From Thermoplasmata archaeon (lineage in GTDB: Archaea; Thermoplasmatota; Thermoplasmata; Thermoplasmatales; Thermoplasmataceae), in contig JAJZLU010000044.1 in assembly GCA_021850545.1 (NCBI GenBank), positions 38,894 to 102,893 on the forward strand: a stretch of DNA of 64,000 bases, in the 5' to 3' direction. The position numbers were made by a program, and so were the translations under genes. The number at the start of each line of letters is the position of its first letter. The first letter of the stretch is position 1. This document shows positions 24,816 through 34,712 of this stretch, piece by piece. The notes beneath the pieces were generated by a model. The model was given only the letters and a program-made list of their open reading frames with translations, was not told where the DNA came from and ran no database searches.

Positions 24816-26246
24816 ATGTCTTATGCACAGAAAATCGCAGTGCTTGATGAGATCAGGGTCCGCCCAACATCCTTTGGAAACAGGAAGGTCAGGGGGACTG
24901 TATCATTCACTTCCGGGGACCATGAGAAATCGTTCGAAGTTATTTACTCATATAATGGCGACATTGAGATAAACAGAAACATCGCGGGCCTTATGATGGC
25001 AATGCCCGCCATCAACTTCACCATTTTTTCAAAAAAGCTGGTACTGGATTTTCCTGCATCAAAGGCTGACCTTGAGCATATAAGGGAGTTTGTGAGGATC
25101 AACAATCGTGAAGTCTTTGTGAACAAACTTGCAAGGCGGCGATACGAATTCTTCAGGAAGGAATACCTGCCAGTTGAATCAGACATAACAGAAGAGAACT
25201 CAAACGGTATCACAGAGGTCGTAGCCACAGAGGAAACTGAAGGCGCAGTACCGGTCAATCATGGGGATGGCAGCAAAAGCGTGGCAGTCCTGTCATCTGG
25301 CGGAAAGGAGAGCCTGCTTTCCTATGGCATGCTCAGGGAGTCAGGGGTCGAAACCCATGCCTTCTACTTCAACGAGAGTGGCTCTCACTGGTTCACTGCA
25401 TCCACTGCTTACGCATATTATTCAAGGGAATTCAAGAATGTCCACAAGGTCTGGTCCAACGTGGACAGGATGTACCGGTTCTTCCTCAGGAACCTTGAGC
25501 CTATAGACCAGGAGGCAATCAGGAGAAAAACAGACACATACCCTGTCCAGCTGTTCATTTTCCCAGTCTATGCCATGGCCCTTGTTCCAATAGCCCTGAA
25601 GCACGGAATCGGGTCCATGGTCCTTGGGGATGAATTTGACGATCCCCGTGAAATGCCTCCTTACCATGGAATTGCCCATTACTTTGGCGTGTATGACCAG
25701 AGCCATGACTTCAATGCCTTCATGAGTGGATACTTCGAGAGCAAGGGCATAGACCTCAGGGTATGGTCAGCGGTCTATCCCGTTTCTGGGTCAATCGTTG
25801 AGAAGGCACTTGTGAATAGGTACCCTGAACTCTTCAGGCTGCAGCGTTCATGCCACTCCTGCCGCTCAATAAACGGCCAGATGGTTCCGTGCGGAAGATG
25901 CTCAAAGTGCATGGGCATTGTAATGTTCGTCCTTGCCGCAGGCGGCGATCCTGCTGACATCCTTTACAGCAAGGAAACAGTCAAGAACCTGGGTGAATTG
26001 GTTTCAAGGGAAAGAATGAGGCTTGACAGCGATGAACTGAACCTCATGAAGGCCAAGCTCAGACTTTCAAGCGCAGACACTGGAAATCTTGAACATGTTG
26101 AGGGAATCCATATCCTGCAAGACGAAAAAGAGCCATTTGAAAAAGTCCCGGAAAATTTCAGGGAAAACATCCAGGACATCATTTCAATGTACTCAGACGG
26201 AATCTACAGGATTGAAAATGGCCAGTGGGTAAGAACCGGGGCCTAG
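24816..26246 (+). CDS. PP-loop ATPase with Cys-rich zinc site, MurL-like architecture
   Basis: The 476-residue protein has an N-terminal domain of about 155 residues, a PP-loop motif S160-S-G-G-K-E-S166 for ATP binding (alpha-hydrolase fold), and a zinc-type cluster C346, C349, C359, C362, C365 within FRLQRSCHSCRS and PCGRCSKCMG. This order and the wording of the C-terminal cluster recall MurL, the bacterial ATP-dependent epimerase that turns the L-Glu of a wall precursor into D-Glu. The similarity is from memory of the family layout and should be tested. The gene is the last in the operon and converges with tsr3 (stops overlap by 4 bases). Confidence 0.75.
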   Translation: MSYAQKIAVLDEIRVRPTSFGNRKVRGTVSFTSGDHEKSFEVIYSYNGDIEINRNIAGLMMAMPAINFTIFSKKLVLDFPASKADLEHIREFVRINNREVFVNKLARRRYEFFRKEYLPVESDITEENSNGITEVVATEETEGAVPVNHGDGSKSVAVLSSGGKESLLSYGMLRESGVETHAFYFNESGSHWFTASTAYAYYSREFKNVHKVWSNVDRMYRFFLRNLEPIDQEAIRRKTDTYPVQLFIFPVYAMALVPIALKHGIGSMVLGDEFDDPREMPPYHGIAHYFGVYDQSHDFNAFMSGYFESKGIDLRVWSAVYPVSGSIVEKALVNRYPELFRLQRSCHSCRSINGQMVPCGRCSKCMGIVMFVLAAGGDPADILYSKETVKNLGELVSRERMRLDSDELNLMKAKLRLSSADTGNLEHVEGIHILQDEKEPFEKVPENFRENIQDIISMYSDGIYRIENGQWVRTGA

Positions 26247-26740
26247 AAGAAGAGAGCCTCTGCCACGGGAACCTCTTCCTGCGTCCTGCATTTCATGTAC
26301 TCTTCAAGCGGCTGTGTGTTCATTGGTATGAAGTTCTCTCCCCAGTTGAACTTGGCAAGGACTGCAGAAGCTTCTTCCATATAGCCCATTATGTAGAGGG
26401 CAGCTGCCATTGCCTCAACAGATGAGAGTTTTCCGGGCTTGCCAAAATTCACCGGGTTGACAGGAACAAGAACAGGCAATTTCCTTGGATACCTCAACCT
26501 AAGGCCTTCTATGGAAGTGATCCTGTTCCAGGAGCCGTCGATGAGGAGCAAACCGGTTTTAATAGCAATTTCCCTGTCAGAGGGAAGGAGGTAAAGGCTA
26601 GCATAAGGGGTGAGGGAAAGAGTTCTGGCTGCCCTACCAAGGGGAACCTTTGTAACCAGCCCAAAGCGTTCAAGTTTCCTCATGGTGGACTTCTTCGGGT
26701 CATCCTGGTTCAGGTAAGCGTAGAGCAATCTCGGCTGCAT
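26243..26740 (-). CDS. tsr3: 16S rRNA aminocarboxypropyltransferase Tsr3
   Basis: Tsr3 transfers the aminocarboxypropyl group from S-adenosylmethionine to a hypermodified small-subunit rRNA base. The 165-residue protein shows the family motifs DPKKSTMRKLERFGL, LLPSDREI, DGSWN and RKLPVLVPVNPVNFGKPGKLSSVEA. It starts at ATG 26740 with a TATA-like TATTTAAG (26764-26771) about 27 bases upstream on its strand. The length matches archaeal homologues. Confidence 0.93.
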   Translation of the reverse strand: MQPRLLYAYLNQDDPKKSTMRKLERFGLVTKVPLGRAARTLSLTPYASLYLLPSDREIAIKTGLLLIDGSWNRITSIEGLRLRYPRKLPVLVPVNPVNFGKPGKLSSVEAMAAALYIMGYMEEASAVLAKFNWGENFIPMNTQPLEEYMKCRTQEEVPVAEALFF

Positions 26741-26823
26741 CTTTCAAATGGCAAATCTTGAGCGGGTATTTAAGGAAAACAGGGACAACGGCTCATGCCC
26801 CATCCGAATAGCAAGCCTAATCT

Positions 26824-27027
26824 ATGGGATTAAGTTCCAAAATCATGCAGTGGGTGATGAAATGCAGCAAGTGCGAAACAACATTCAATGTTGAGGTCGG
26901 CATGTCAAGCATTTTCAGAAGGGGGAACAGCAGCGCAACAAAGACTCCCTGCCCCAGCTGCGGGAACACCTCGTTCAACAGGATAGTTGAAGCTAAGGAC
27001 AAGAACGGAAGGGAGTTCAGGATCTAG
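26824..27027 (+). CDS. Small zinc-ribbon protein
   Basis: The 67-residue protein has two CxxC knuckles (MKCSKCETTF and TPCPSCGNTSF) separated by about 27 residues, a zinc ribbon. The true start may be the in-frame ATG at 26845 or at 26857, which begins directly at the zinc ribbon (MKCSKCE). No catalytic motif is present. It lies between tsr3 (divergent) and pyrG and could be a ribosome- or transcription-associated ribbon protein; the role is unknown. Confidence 0.7.
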   Translation: MGLSSKIMQWVMKCSKCETTFNVEVGMSSIFRRGNSSATKTPCPSCGNTSFNRIVEAKDKNGREFRI

Positions 27028-27136
27028 GGATGGTTTTTCCACGGTGCAACTAATCAAAAAGTGGTTGAAAATGACTGATTTATAAATAATCAGGTCTAGT
27101 TAGAAAAGTTAATTAATCTACACTCCCTGCCTTAAG

Positions 27137-28747
27137 ATGCATTACATTGTTATTACCGGAGGGGTAATTTCCGGGCTTGGCAAAGGAACTATAACTTCCA
27201 GCCTTGGATATCTCCTGAAATCACACGGGTACAAGGTCACTTCACTGAAAATTGATCCTTACCTGAATTTTGACGCAGGAACTATGAATCCATATCAGCA
27301 CGGCGAGGTCTTTGTGCTTGACGACGGCAGCGAGGTGGACCTTGACCTGGGAAATTATGAAAGGTTCCTGGATGTTGACTTGACCGGCGACAACAACATA
27401 ACCACTGGGAAGGTCTACAAGGAAGTCATTGAGAAGGAAAGGCGCGGTGAATACCTTGGAAGCACTGTTCAGATCATCCCGCACATAACAAATGAGATCA
27501 AGAGAAGGATAAGGCTTGTCTCCAGCAAGGGAGACTTTGATGTTGTCCTTATAGAGGTTGGGGGAACGGTTGGAGACATTGAATCAATGCCTTTTCTCGA
27601 GGCGGTTAGGCAACTCCACCATGAGGAAGGCAGAGGCACTTTCCTCTTCGGGCATGTAACACTTGTGCCGGAACTTGGTGCAAACGGTGAGCAGAAAACA
27701 AAGCCGACACAGCACAGTGTCAGGGACTTGAGGGAAATAGGAATCACTCCAGACCTTCTGTTCTGCAGATCGAAGAAACCCCTTTCCATTGAGACCAAGA
27801 AGCGCATATCACTATTCACTGATGTGGCATTGGACGGAATTGTCAGCATAAATGATGTCCCGAACGTTTACCTTGTTCCAGATGCGATGGAGAAGCAGGG
27901 CATAATCCCGTTCGTGAGGGAAAAGCTCTCGCTGCCCCAGAAAGGATACCACGATGCATGGGCTGAATACAAGGAAAACATCAGGAACCCCAGGGAAAAG
28001 GTCAAAGTTGCACTGGTTGGAAAGTATGTCGAGCTTCAGGATTCATACATGAGCCACAAGGAGGCTTTCTCACATGTCAAGGGAGTGACAGGCATTGACG
28101 TGGACATCAAGTGGATAAATTCCGATGACCTCATTCAGAACCAGGAAAAACTTTCAGATGTGCATGCAGTCCTCGTCCCCGGCGGATTCGGGTACAGGGG
28201 AATAGAGGGAAAGATACAGGCTGCCAGGTATGCAAGGGAGAACGGCATTCCATACCTGGGAATATGCCTTGGGTTCCAGGTAGCTGTGATGGAGTTTGCA
28301 CGGGATGTTCTTGGCCTTGAAGGAGCCAACAGCACGGAATTCGACCCAAAGACGCCATATCCTGTAATAGATCTCCTGCCGGAGCAGCTTGGCATAAACG
28401 ATATGGGTGGCACAATGAGGCTCGGCTCCAAGAAAGTTCTAGTTAAAGACGGCACCCTGGCAAGCAAGATTTATGGATCAGATGTGGTGTTTGAAAGGCA
28501 CAGGCACCGCTTTGAAGTAAATCCGGAATACATAGAAAAGTTCAAGGAAGCCGGCATGCTTTTCTCAGGAGTGGATGAGGAGGGCATAAGGATGGAGATT
28601 GCAGAATTAGAGGGGAACGATAATTTCATTGCGACCCAGTATCACAGCGAATTCAAGTCAAGGCCGTTGAGCCCATCCAGGGTTCACCTGCATCTTATCA
28701 GGCAGGCCCTTGAGTACAAGCAGCAAGTCGTGGAGGCTACAGCTTGA
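27137..28747 (+). CDS. pyrG: CTP synthase
   Basis: The enzyme converts UTP to CTP with glutamine and ATP. The 536-residue protein has the synthetase N-terminus [20 protein letters not shown], the [11 protein letters not shown] motif, and a C-terminal class I glutamine amidotransferase domain with [15 protein letters not shown] (catalytic Cys) and the [10 protein letters not shown] His/Glu pair. A strong TATA-like TTTATAAATAA (27079-27089) lies about 50 bases upstream. It is the first gene of a coupled pyrG-SCP2-like-polC-GPN operon. Confidence 0.97.
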   Translation: MHYIVITGGVISGLGKGTITSSLGYLLKSHGYKVTSLKIDPYLNFDAGTMNPYQHGEVFVLDDGSEVDLDLGNYERFLDVDLTGDNNITTGKVYKEVIEKERRGEYLGSTVQIIPHITNEIKRRIRLVSSKGDFDVVLIEVGGTVGDIESMPFLEAVRQLHHEEGRGTFLFGHVTLVPELGANGEQKTKPTQHSVRDLREIGITPDLLFCRSKKPLSIETKKRISLFTDVALDGIVSINDVPNVYLVPDAMEKQGIIPFVREKLSLPQKGYHDAWAEYKENIRNPREKVKVALVGKYVELQDSYMSHKEAFSHVKGVTGIDVDIKWINSDDLIQNQEKLSDVHAVLVPGGFGYRGIEGKIQAARYARENGIPYLGICLGFQVAVMEFARDVLGLEGANSTEFDPKTPYPVIDLLPEQLGINDMGGTMRLGSKKVLVKDGTLASKIYGSDVVFERHRHRFEVNPEYIEKFKEAGMLFSGVDEEGIRMEIAELEGNDNFIATQYHSEFKSRPLSPSRVHLHLIRQALEYKQQVVEATA

Positions 28748-29070
28748 ACAGCGTGGCCATGAAGCTGCTCCTGAAGATAAACGAAAAGCTTTCTGAGTCA
28801 TCAGGGTTCAGGGGAAGGATACTGTCCCTGGATCGGTATTTTCTCCTGGATACCGGGGAAAACAGGACACTCTTCCATCTTTCTGAGGGTGTTGTGATTG
28901 AAGCCGACATAAATTCCCACCCTCCAGACATTACAGTGACAACAACGGAGGACGAGCTCAAGGGAATAATGGAGAAGAGGATCAATCCCATGGAGTCATA
29001 CTCAAAGGGGAGAATAAAGATCAAGTCGTCATTGATGGACAAGCTGTTGTTTTCCGAGTTGTTGACATGA
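28744..29070 (+). CDS. SCP2-like sterol/lipid-carrier domain protein
   Basis: The 108-residue protein matches the SCP2 fold pattern: a central strand region with [34 protein letters not shown] followed by a final amphipathic helix ([11 protein letters not shown]). Such domains bind hydrophobic ligands. It starts at a TTG that overlaps the pyrG stop (TTGA at 28744-28747); an in-frame ATG at 28759 is the alternative. Its stop overlaps the polC start by ATGA. Why a lipid-carrier-like protein sits between CTP synthase and DNA polymerase D is unclear. Confidence 0.72.
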   Translation: MNSVAMKLLLKINEKLSESSGFRGRILSLDRYFLLDTGENRTLFHLSEGVVIEADINSHPPDITVTTTEDELKGIMEKRINPMESYSKGRIKIKSSLMDKLLFSELLT

Positions 29071-32000
29071 ATCCGTTCAGGAACCACGCTGAATACACCA
29101 AATACCTCTGGGACCAGGTTAAAGTGGGCTATGAGGTTGCAAAGAACGTGAGGGCAAAGGGCCTGGATGTGGTTGACAGAGTTGAGATGCCTCTTGCATC
29201 TGACATGGCTGACAGGATTGAGGAACTCATCGATATAAGGGGCATTGCTGATGAAATAAGGGATCTTGCAAAGGCCAAGAGCAGGGAGGAAATCTCAATT
29301 GAAATCTCACGGAAAGTCGCCCAGATGTATGCTTCCGAGGGAAAAACCAAGGCTGTAGACAAGGCTGTGAGGGTAGGCCTTGCAATTCTCACGGAAGGGA
29401 TACTTGTTGCACCGCTGGAGGGAATTGCTGATGTTTCCATAGACACAAACAGTGATGGGACGGATTATGTTTCAGTTGTTTATTCTGGGCCAATAAGGGG
29501 AGCCGGAGGCACAGCACAGGCCCTGAGCGTGCTTATTGCAGATGTCGTGCGGAGGGACCTTGGCATTGGGTCTTTCAAGCCTACAGATGATGAGGTGGAA
29601 AGGTACATTGAGGAAGTGCAGGCGTACAACAGGGTCAAGCACCTCCAGTACCTGCCCTCGCCAGAAGAAGTAAGGCAGGTTATCCTCAATTCTCCGGTAT
29701 GCATAGACGGTGAGGGAAGCGAGGAGGAAGAGGTCTCCGGGCACAGGGACATGGCCCGTGTCAGGACAAACAGGATCAGGGGAGGAATGTGCCTCGTGCT
29801 CTGTGAGGGGCTAATCCAGAAATCTAAGAAGGTTCTCAAGCACACTGAAAAGCTCGGGCTTACTGAATGGAATTTCCTTGGTAAAAAGGAGGCACCAGCC
29901 TCTTCCGGCCAGGAAGAGGCAAAACCCAAGAATTCAGACAAGTTTCTCAAGGATATAGTGGCAGGAAGGCCTGTGTTCGGGCACCCCAACCGCCCAGGCG
30001 GCTTCAGGCTCAGATATGGCAGATCCAGGGTATCAGGGCTCGCTGCTGCCTCAATCAATCCCACTACAATGATTTCCCTGGACAGGTTCATAGCCACAGG
30101 GTCCCAGGTCAAGGTGGAGCTCCCGGGCAAGGCAGCCGCAATAACCCCCAGTGAAGCCATAGATGGGCCCATGGTCCTGCTTAAGAATGGAAACCATGTG
30201 AGGGTTGAATCACCACAGCAGGCATCTGACCTTCTGGAACAGATTGAGCAGGTAACAGATCTCGGAGAGATCCTTATTGCGTACGGAGACTTCCTTGAGA
30301 ACAACTACAAGCTAGTTCCTGGCTCATTCAACAACGACTGGTGGAAGCTTTACATTAAAGATGAGGGAAAGAGGAAAGAGCTGCTATCAAGGACATTGAA
30401 CCAGTTTGAGGCAATCCAGCTTTCAAGGGACCTCAATATACCACTTTACCCAAGGTATGACTATTTCTGGCACGACCTCACTGTGGAACAGATCCTTGCC
30501 CTGAGACGGAAACTGTCAGATTCCACAGTTTCTGGCGAGACCATGTTCATTTCAGGATTCGACATGAAGGGTACTCTTATCGAACTGGGGGTGCCATTTG
30601 AGAAAGCCGAAAATGGCCTTGAACTCAAGGAATTCTATCCGCTTATCGCATCGCTTGGCCTGGAGCTTTCAGATGGGATCATAACATCTTCCGCGGAAAT
30701 CCCTCAGGCGGATGACCCCTTGGAACTCGTGAACAGACTTGCTGGATTCCAAATAAAGCCAAGATCGCCAACAAGAGTTGGCGGAAGGCTTGGAAGGCCA
30801 GAGAAGGCGGGTGACAGAAAGATGAAACCAAAAGTGCATGTCCTTTTCCCGGTGGAAAATTATGGCGATGCCAGGCGCTCGCTGAAGAATGCCGGGAAGA
30901 ACACAAAGGGGAGCAGTGTGGAAATTGAGGCCAGCGTGCGTTCGTGCATTGGCTGCTCATTTGAATCGCCGCAACCGCTCTGCCCGGAATGCGGCTCTAG
31001 GACTGAGCCTACGGGAAAGACAAAGAAGCTGAAGGTTGACATTAACCAGCTGATAAGCAATGCAATTAACAGGCTGGCTATCGATATTCCCGACAAGCTT
31101 GAGGTAAAGGGGGTCAAAAAGCTGATGTCCAAGGACAAGGTAAGCGAGCCTCTTGAGAAGGGATACCTCAGGGCACTGCATGACATTTCAACAAACAAGG
31201 ACGGCACGTGCAGGTACGATATGTCTGATATCCCAATCACTCACTTCAGGGCAGGTGAGATCGGGATAAGTACGGAAAAGCTTGTTCAGCTCGGCTACCC
31301 GGACCAGGATTACAACGAGATTTTTCCGCAGGACATCATTATCCCCTACGAATCTGCTGACTACATTCTCAGGGTCTCCCAGTTCATAGACGACCTCCTG
31401 GTAAGATATTACAACCATCCCCCCTTCTACATGTGCAGGACGCGTGAGGACCTCATCGGACAGTTGGTCATCGGGCTTGCTCCACACACTTCAGGAGGAA
31501 TCCTTGGCAGGATTATCGGATTTGCAGAGGTGAGCGGCTGTTACGCCCATCCATTTTTCCATGCCGCCAAGAGGAGGAACTGCGATGGCGATGAAGATTC
31601 AATCATGCTGCTTCTTGATGGGCTCATAAACTTCTCGAAAGAATATCTTCCGTCAACAAGGGGTGGACTAATGGATGCACCGCTTGTCCTTACCGTGCAG
31701 CTTAACCCGGACGAGGTCGACAAGGAGGCCATGAACGTTGACACACTCAGTGAGTATCCGCTTGAATTCTATGAGGCAGCGAACCAGGGAAAGTCTCCAT
31801 CAGAAATAGAGGAAATGATGATGACAATGGGCGTGAGGCTGAAGAAGACCAATACCATTCTCAACTCAGGATTCAGCACTGAGACCATTGACATAAGCAG
31901 CGGCGTGCGTGTCTGTTCCTACAAGACCATTGATTCTATGGAGGAGAAGATCGAGAGGCAGCTTTCCCTTGCGAGAAGAATAAGGGCAGTGGATGAGAAT

Positions 32001-32351
32001 GATGTTGCAACCAGGGTGCTGAATTCACACTTCCTTCCAGATATGTACGGCAATTTCAGGGGCTTCTTCTCCCAGGAATTCAGGTGCACCAAGTGCAACA
32101 CCAAATACAGGAGGGTCCCGCTTTCTGGAAAGTGCCACAGGTGCGGGAACTCGAGCATATCCCTTACAATCCATAAGGGAAGCATAATCAAATACATGGC
32201 TGAAACTATAAAGATCTCAGAGGAGTTCCAGCTTCCATGGTACCTTCATACTAGGATAGACAATCTTGTGAGGACCATACGGGGAACTTTTAACCTTGAA
32301 GAAGATAAGCCAGACAACTCACTTGCGAGATTCATGGAGGAAGAAGTTTGA
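29067..32351 (+). CDS. polC: DNA polymerase D (PolII) large subunit DP2
   Basis: This is the catalytic subunit of the archaeal replicative polymerase D. The 1094-residue protein has the conserved YSGPIRGAGGTAQA region near the N-terminus, the active-site motif N838-C-D-G-D-E-D844, an internal zinc-binding pair (CIGC...CPEC) and a C-terminal zinc finger (CTKC...CHRC). No intein interrupts the NCDGDED site, a common intein location in this gene. It starts with an ATGA overlap at 29067 and is followed by a GTPase gene that overlaps its stop. The small subunit DP1 is not in the window. Confidence 0.97.
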   Translation: MNPFRNHAEYTKYLWDQVKVGYEVAKNVRAKGLDVVDRVEMPLASDMADRIEELIDIRGIADEIRDLAKAKSREEISIEISRKVAQMYASEGKTKAVDKAVRVGLAILTEGILVAPLEGIADVSIDTNSDGTDYVSVVYSGPIRGAGGTAQALSVLIADVVRRDLGIGSFKPTDDEVERYIEEVQAYNRVKHLQYLPSPEEVRQVILNSPVCIDGEGSEEEEVSGHRDMARVRTNRIRGGMCLVLCEGLIQKSKKVLKHTEKLGLTEWNFLGKKEAPASSGQEEAKPKNSDKFLKDIVAGRPVFGHPNRPGGFRLRYGRSRVSGLAAASINPTTMISLDRFIATGSQVKVELPGKAAAITPSEAIDGPMVLLKNGNHVRVESPQQASDLLEQIEQVTDLGEILIAYGDFLENNYKLVPGSFNNDWWKLYIKDEGKRKELLSRTLNQFEAIQLSRDLNIPLYPRYDYFWHDLTVEQILALRRKLSDSTVSGETMFISGFDMKGTLIELGVPFEKAENGLELKEFYPLIASLGLELSDGIITSSAEIPQADDPLELVNRLAGFQIKPRSPTRVGGRLGRPEKAGDRKMKPKVHVLFPVENYGDARRSLKNAGKNTKGSSVEIEASVRSCIGCSFESPQPLCPECGSRTEPTGKTKKLKVDINQLISNAINRLAIDIPDKLEVKGVKKLMSKDKVSEPLEKGYLRALHDISTNKDGTCRYDMSDIPITHFRAGEIGISTEKLVQLGYPDQDYNEIFPQDIIIPYESADYILRVSQFIDDLLVRYYNHPPFYMCRTREDLIGQLVIGLAPHTSGGILGRIIGFAEVSGCYAHPFFHAAKRRNCDGDEDSIMLLLDGLINFSKEYLPSTRGGLMDAPLVLTVQLNPDEVDKEAMNVDTLSEYPLEFYEAANQGKSPSEIEEMMMTMGVRLKKTNTILNSGFSTETIDISSGVRVCSYKTIDSMEEKIERQLSLARRIRAVDENDVATRVLNSHFLPDMYGNFRGFFSQEFRCTKCNTKYRRVPLSGKCHRCGNSSISLTIHKGSIIKYMAETIKISEEFQLPWYLHTRIDNLVRTIRGTFNLEEDKPDNSLARFMEEEV

Positions 32352-33127
32352 TTGGAAGCATATTTGTAACCGGCCCTGCAGGAACCGGGAAATCCACTTT
32401 CTGTGGAGCGCTCAAGGACTGGCTAATCTCTAACGACTACAATGCAGCGATCGTAAACCTGGACCCGGGTGCAGAGTTCACCCCATACGAACCTGATGTA
32501 GATATCAGGGAAAGCATCTCCCTGGCGCAGATAATGTCGGAGTTCAACCTGGGGCCAAACGGGGCACAGATTGTTGGAGCGGACCTCATACTTGAAAACA
32601 CTGAATTGATCGAAAACAGCCTAAAGGAACTGGATGACTATTATGTCATATTCGACACACCAGGGCAGATCGAACTTTTCAGCTTCAGGCCTGGCAGCCC
32701 GCTGCTTGTGGACAAACTTTCCCATGGGAAGGCAATGGTTGCGTTTGTGACCGATGCAGTCCTTTCGGCCTCACCGTCAGGCTTCATCTCCCAAAAAATG
32801 CTGTACGGATCTGTCATGTCAAGGTTTTTCAAGCCAATGCTTTTCATTCTCAACAAGACAGACCTCATCGGAGACGATGACCTCAGGAACATCCTGAACT
32901 GGGAGCAGAACCCAGACCAGCTTTATGATGCATTCCTTGATGAGAAGCAGGAAATGGTCAAGGATTACTTCTCCTCAGTGCTGAATGCATTCCAGGAGAG
33001 CAGGATGATCAGCAAGGTTCTGTCTGTTTCCTCAAAGGACTTCTATGGTTTCGAGGATGTTTATTCAGAGATGTCTCTCTTTTTCATGGGTGGATCTGAT
33101 GCAGATACCATGTACCGTGACGACTGA
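32348..33127 (+). CDS. GPN-loop GTPase
   Basis: The 259-residue GTPase has a P-loop (GPAGTGKST), the diagnostic Gly-Pro-Asn insertion in FNLGPNGAQI, DTPGQIELFSF (switch II) and NKTD (guanine specificity). Eukaryotic homologues assist RNA polymerase II assembly; the archaeal role is less clear, and such proteins form homodimers. The start is a TTG overlapping the polC stop (TTGA at 32348-32351), which implies translational coupling. It is the last gene of the operon. Confidence 0.93.
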   Translation: MIGSIFVTGPAGTGKSTFCGALKDWLISNDYNAAIVNLDPGAEFTPYEPDVDIRESISLAQIMSEFNLGPNGAQIVGADLILENTELIENSLKELDDYYVIFDTPGQIELFSFRPGSPLLVDKLSHGKAMVAFVTDAVLSASPSGFISQKMLYGSVMSRFFKPMLFILNKTDLIGDDDLRNILNWEQNPDQLYDAFLDEKQEMVKDYFSSVLNAFQESRMISKVLSVSSKDFYGFEDVYSEMSLFFMGGSDADTMYRDD

Positions 33128-33273
33128 AGAATTATTTAGTGCGGATTAAAAAAGGGGCACTCAGGCTGTTTAATAACCCCCTATAAAAACCTGCATTTCA
33201 CTGTTTTTAAAGCTTAGTATACATTTGGTACAGTTCACAAAAATGTTTTAAGGAACCACACCTCACAGAACAC

Positions 33274-33489
33274 ATGGCTGCCAAGCATCACTGCATTATC
33301 TGCGGGACACTAATATTTGGCGGGATGTATTGCTCCAGCTGCTCCAGGGAAATAATGCGTTCCAGGACCCTGGATGAGGAGACCCTTGAGGACTGGATTT
33401 CAAGGATAAGGTTCAGCACAGTGCGCCTGAAGGACAGCCTTAAAAGGAACATTGCACTGGATTCATTTGATTCTGCCCGTTTCCTTTAG
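33274..33489 (+). CDS. Small zinc-finger protein
   Basis: The 71-residue protein has a CxxC pair in HHCIICGTLIFGG and a second in MYCSSCSREI, followed by a helical, basic tail. A TATA-like GTTTTAAGG (33245-33253) lies 25 bases before the ATG, consistent with a leaderless message. Monocistronic, between the GPN GTPase and the nickel permease. No family is recognised. Confidence 0.7.
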   Translation: MAAKHHCIICGTLIFGGMYCSSCSREIMRSRTLDEETLEDWISRIRFSTVRLKDSLKRNIALDSFDSARFL

Positions 33490-33589
33490 ATTTGCTGTTT
33501 CTGCAGAGCACATAACCACGGTGTTTTCCAACGCCTATCGGCATTATTATTAATATCGTGCCGGGATACGAAAGGGGAGCTAAGGAACC

Positions 33590-34657
33590 ATGGCTGATAA
33601 TACAGAAAAGGTAGATTTGAAAGGCTCGGCCCGTATTTCCGGAAAGGCCGGCATAAAGGCGGCCCTTCTCTATATCCCAATAATATTAGCCACGGCCATA
33701 GGTTTCTCTGCATCCGTGTTGATTGGAAGAATTTCTGTTGTTCTGGCAGGCCTGGGTATTGTTGCATATGTACTGGGGTTGAGGCATGGAGTTGACGCCG
33801 ACCACATAGCAGCCATAGACAACACAACCAGGAAACTAATGCAGGAGGGAAAAGACCCAACGACCGTTGGCACATGGTTCTCGCTCGGCCATTCGACTGT
33901 AGTGGTCGGGCTCATAGTGGGCCTGATATTCTTTGCAAAAACAGTGGTTGGGGCAATCCCGTCTCTCCAGAGCAATGGAGCTATTCTTGGGACCGCTATC
34001 TCCGGGACCTTCCTCTGGATCATAGGGCTTATGAATGCGGCAATCGCCCTTAGCATTTACAGGATTTACCGTGACCTCCGGACAGGGAAAGTGAGAAGCA
34101 TGGACATGGAAGAACTACTGGACAGGCGTGGCTTCCTCAACAGATATTTCCGGTCCATGTTCCGGATAGTAAGCAGGCCCTGGCAGATATACCCCATAGG
34201 GGTGCTCTTCGGGCTGGGATTTGATACAGCCAGTGAAGTGGCGCTGATCGCAATAAGTGTTGGGGCAGATGTCTCAGGCTCAGTGCCATTATGGATGATA
34301 CTGGTGCTGCCGTTCATGTTCACATGCGGAATGGTACTTGTGGACACCACCGATGGACTAGCAATGAAGAAGGCCTATGGATGGGCCTTCCTGAGGCCAA
34401 TAAGGAAAATATACTACAACCTCACCCTGACTATAATATCAGTTATGGTCGCGCTTGCCATTGGAAGTGTGGAGGTGATGCAGGTACTCACACTTGAGTT
34501 GAAGCCAAGCGGGGCTTTCTGGGTGTGGATCATAGGACTGAACTTTTCAGAGATAGGATATTTCATAGTTGCAATATTTGCAGGCACCTGGCTCTTTTCA
34601 ATGGCTTATTACAGGTTCAGGGGAATAGAGGGAAGCGTTGCGAATACTGGAAACTGA
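33590..34657 (+). CDS. NiCoT-family nickel/cobalt permease
   Basis: The protein imports Ni(II) and/or Co(II). The 355-residue polytopic protein has the NiCoT signatures: LRHGVDADHIAAIDN (the HX4DH metal motif in helix II), TWFSLGHSTVVV, LGFDTASEVALIA and GMVLVDTTDG. It converges with the Ni-SOD maturation protease and Ni-SOD genes, with 55 bases between stop codons. Since no NiFe hydrogenase or urease is visible in the window, supply of nickel to SOD is the most plausible role. Metal selectivity cannot be read from the sequence. Confidence 0.93.
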   Translation: MADNTEKVDLKGSARISGKAGIKAALLYIPIILATAIGFSASVLIGRISVVLAGLGIVAYVLGLRHGVDADHIAAIDNTTRKLMQEGKDPTTVGTWFSLGHSTVVVGLIVGLIFFAKTVVGAIPSLQSNGAILGTAISGTFLWIIGLMNAAIALSIYRIYRDLRTGKVRSMDMEELLDRRGFLNRYFRSMFRIVSRPWQIYPIGVLFGLGFDTASEVALIAISVGADVSGSVPLWMILVLPFMFTCGMVLVDTTDGLAMKKAYGWAFLRPIRKIYYNLTLTIISVMVALAIGSVEVMQVLTLELKPSGAFWVWIIGLNFSEIGYFIVAIFAGTWLFSMAYYRFRGIEGSVANTGN

Positions 34658-34712
34658 AGTCTCATTGTTTAATGGCTGTAAATTGCCGCTGGCATGGATT
34701 CATAGCGCTTTG

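Noticed and set aside
29480-30304. 274-residue minus-strand ORF within polC
   Set aside because: It is a shadow of the polymerase reading frame with Ser-rich composition and no recognisable domain.
31578-31598. Intein at the NCDGDED site of DNA polymerase D
   Set aside because: The motif is uninterrupted and the protein has the normal intein-free length.
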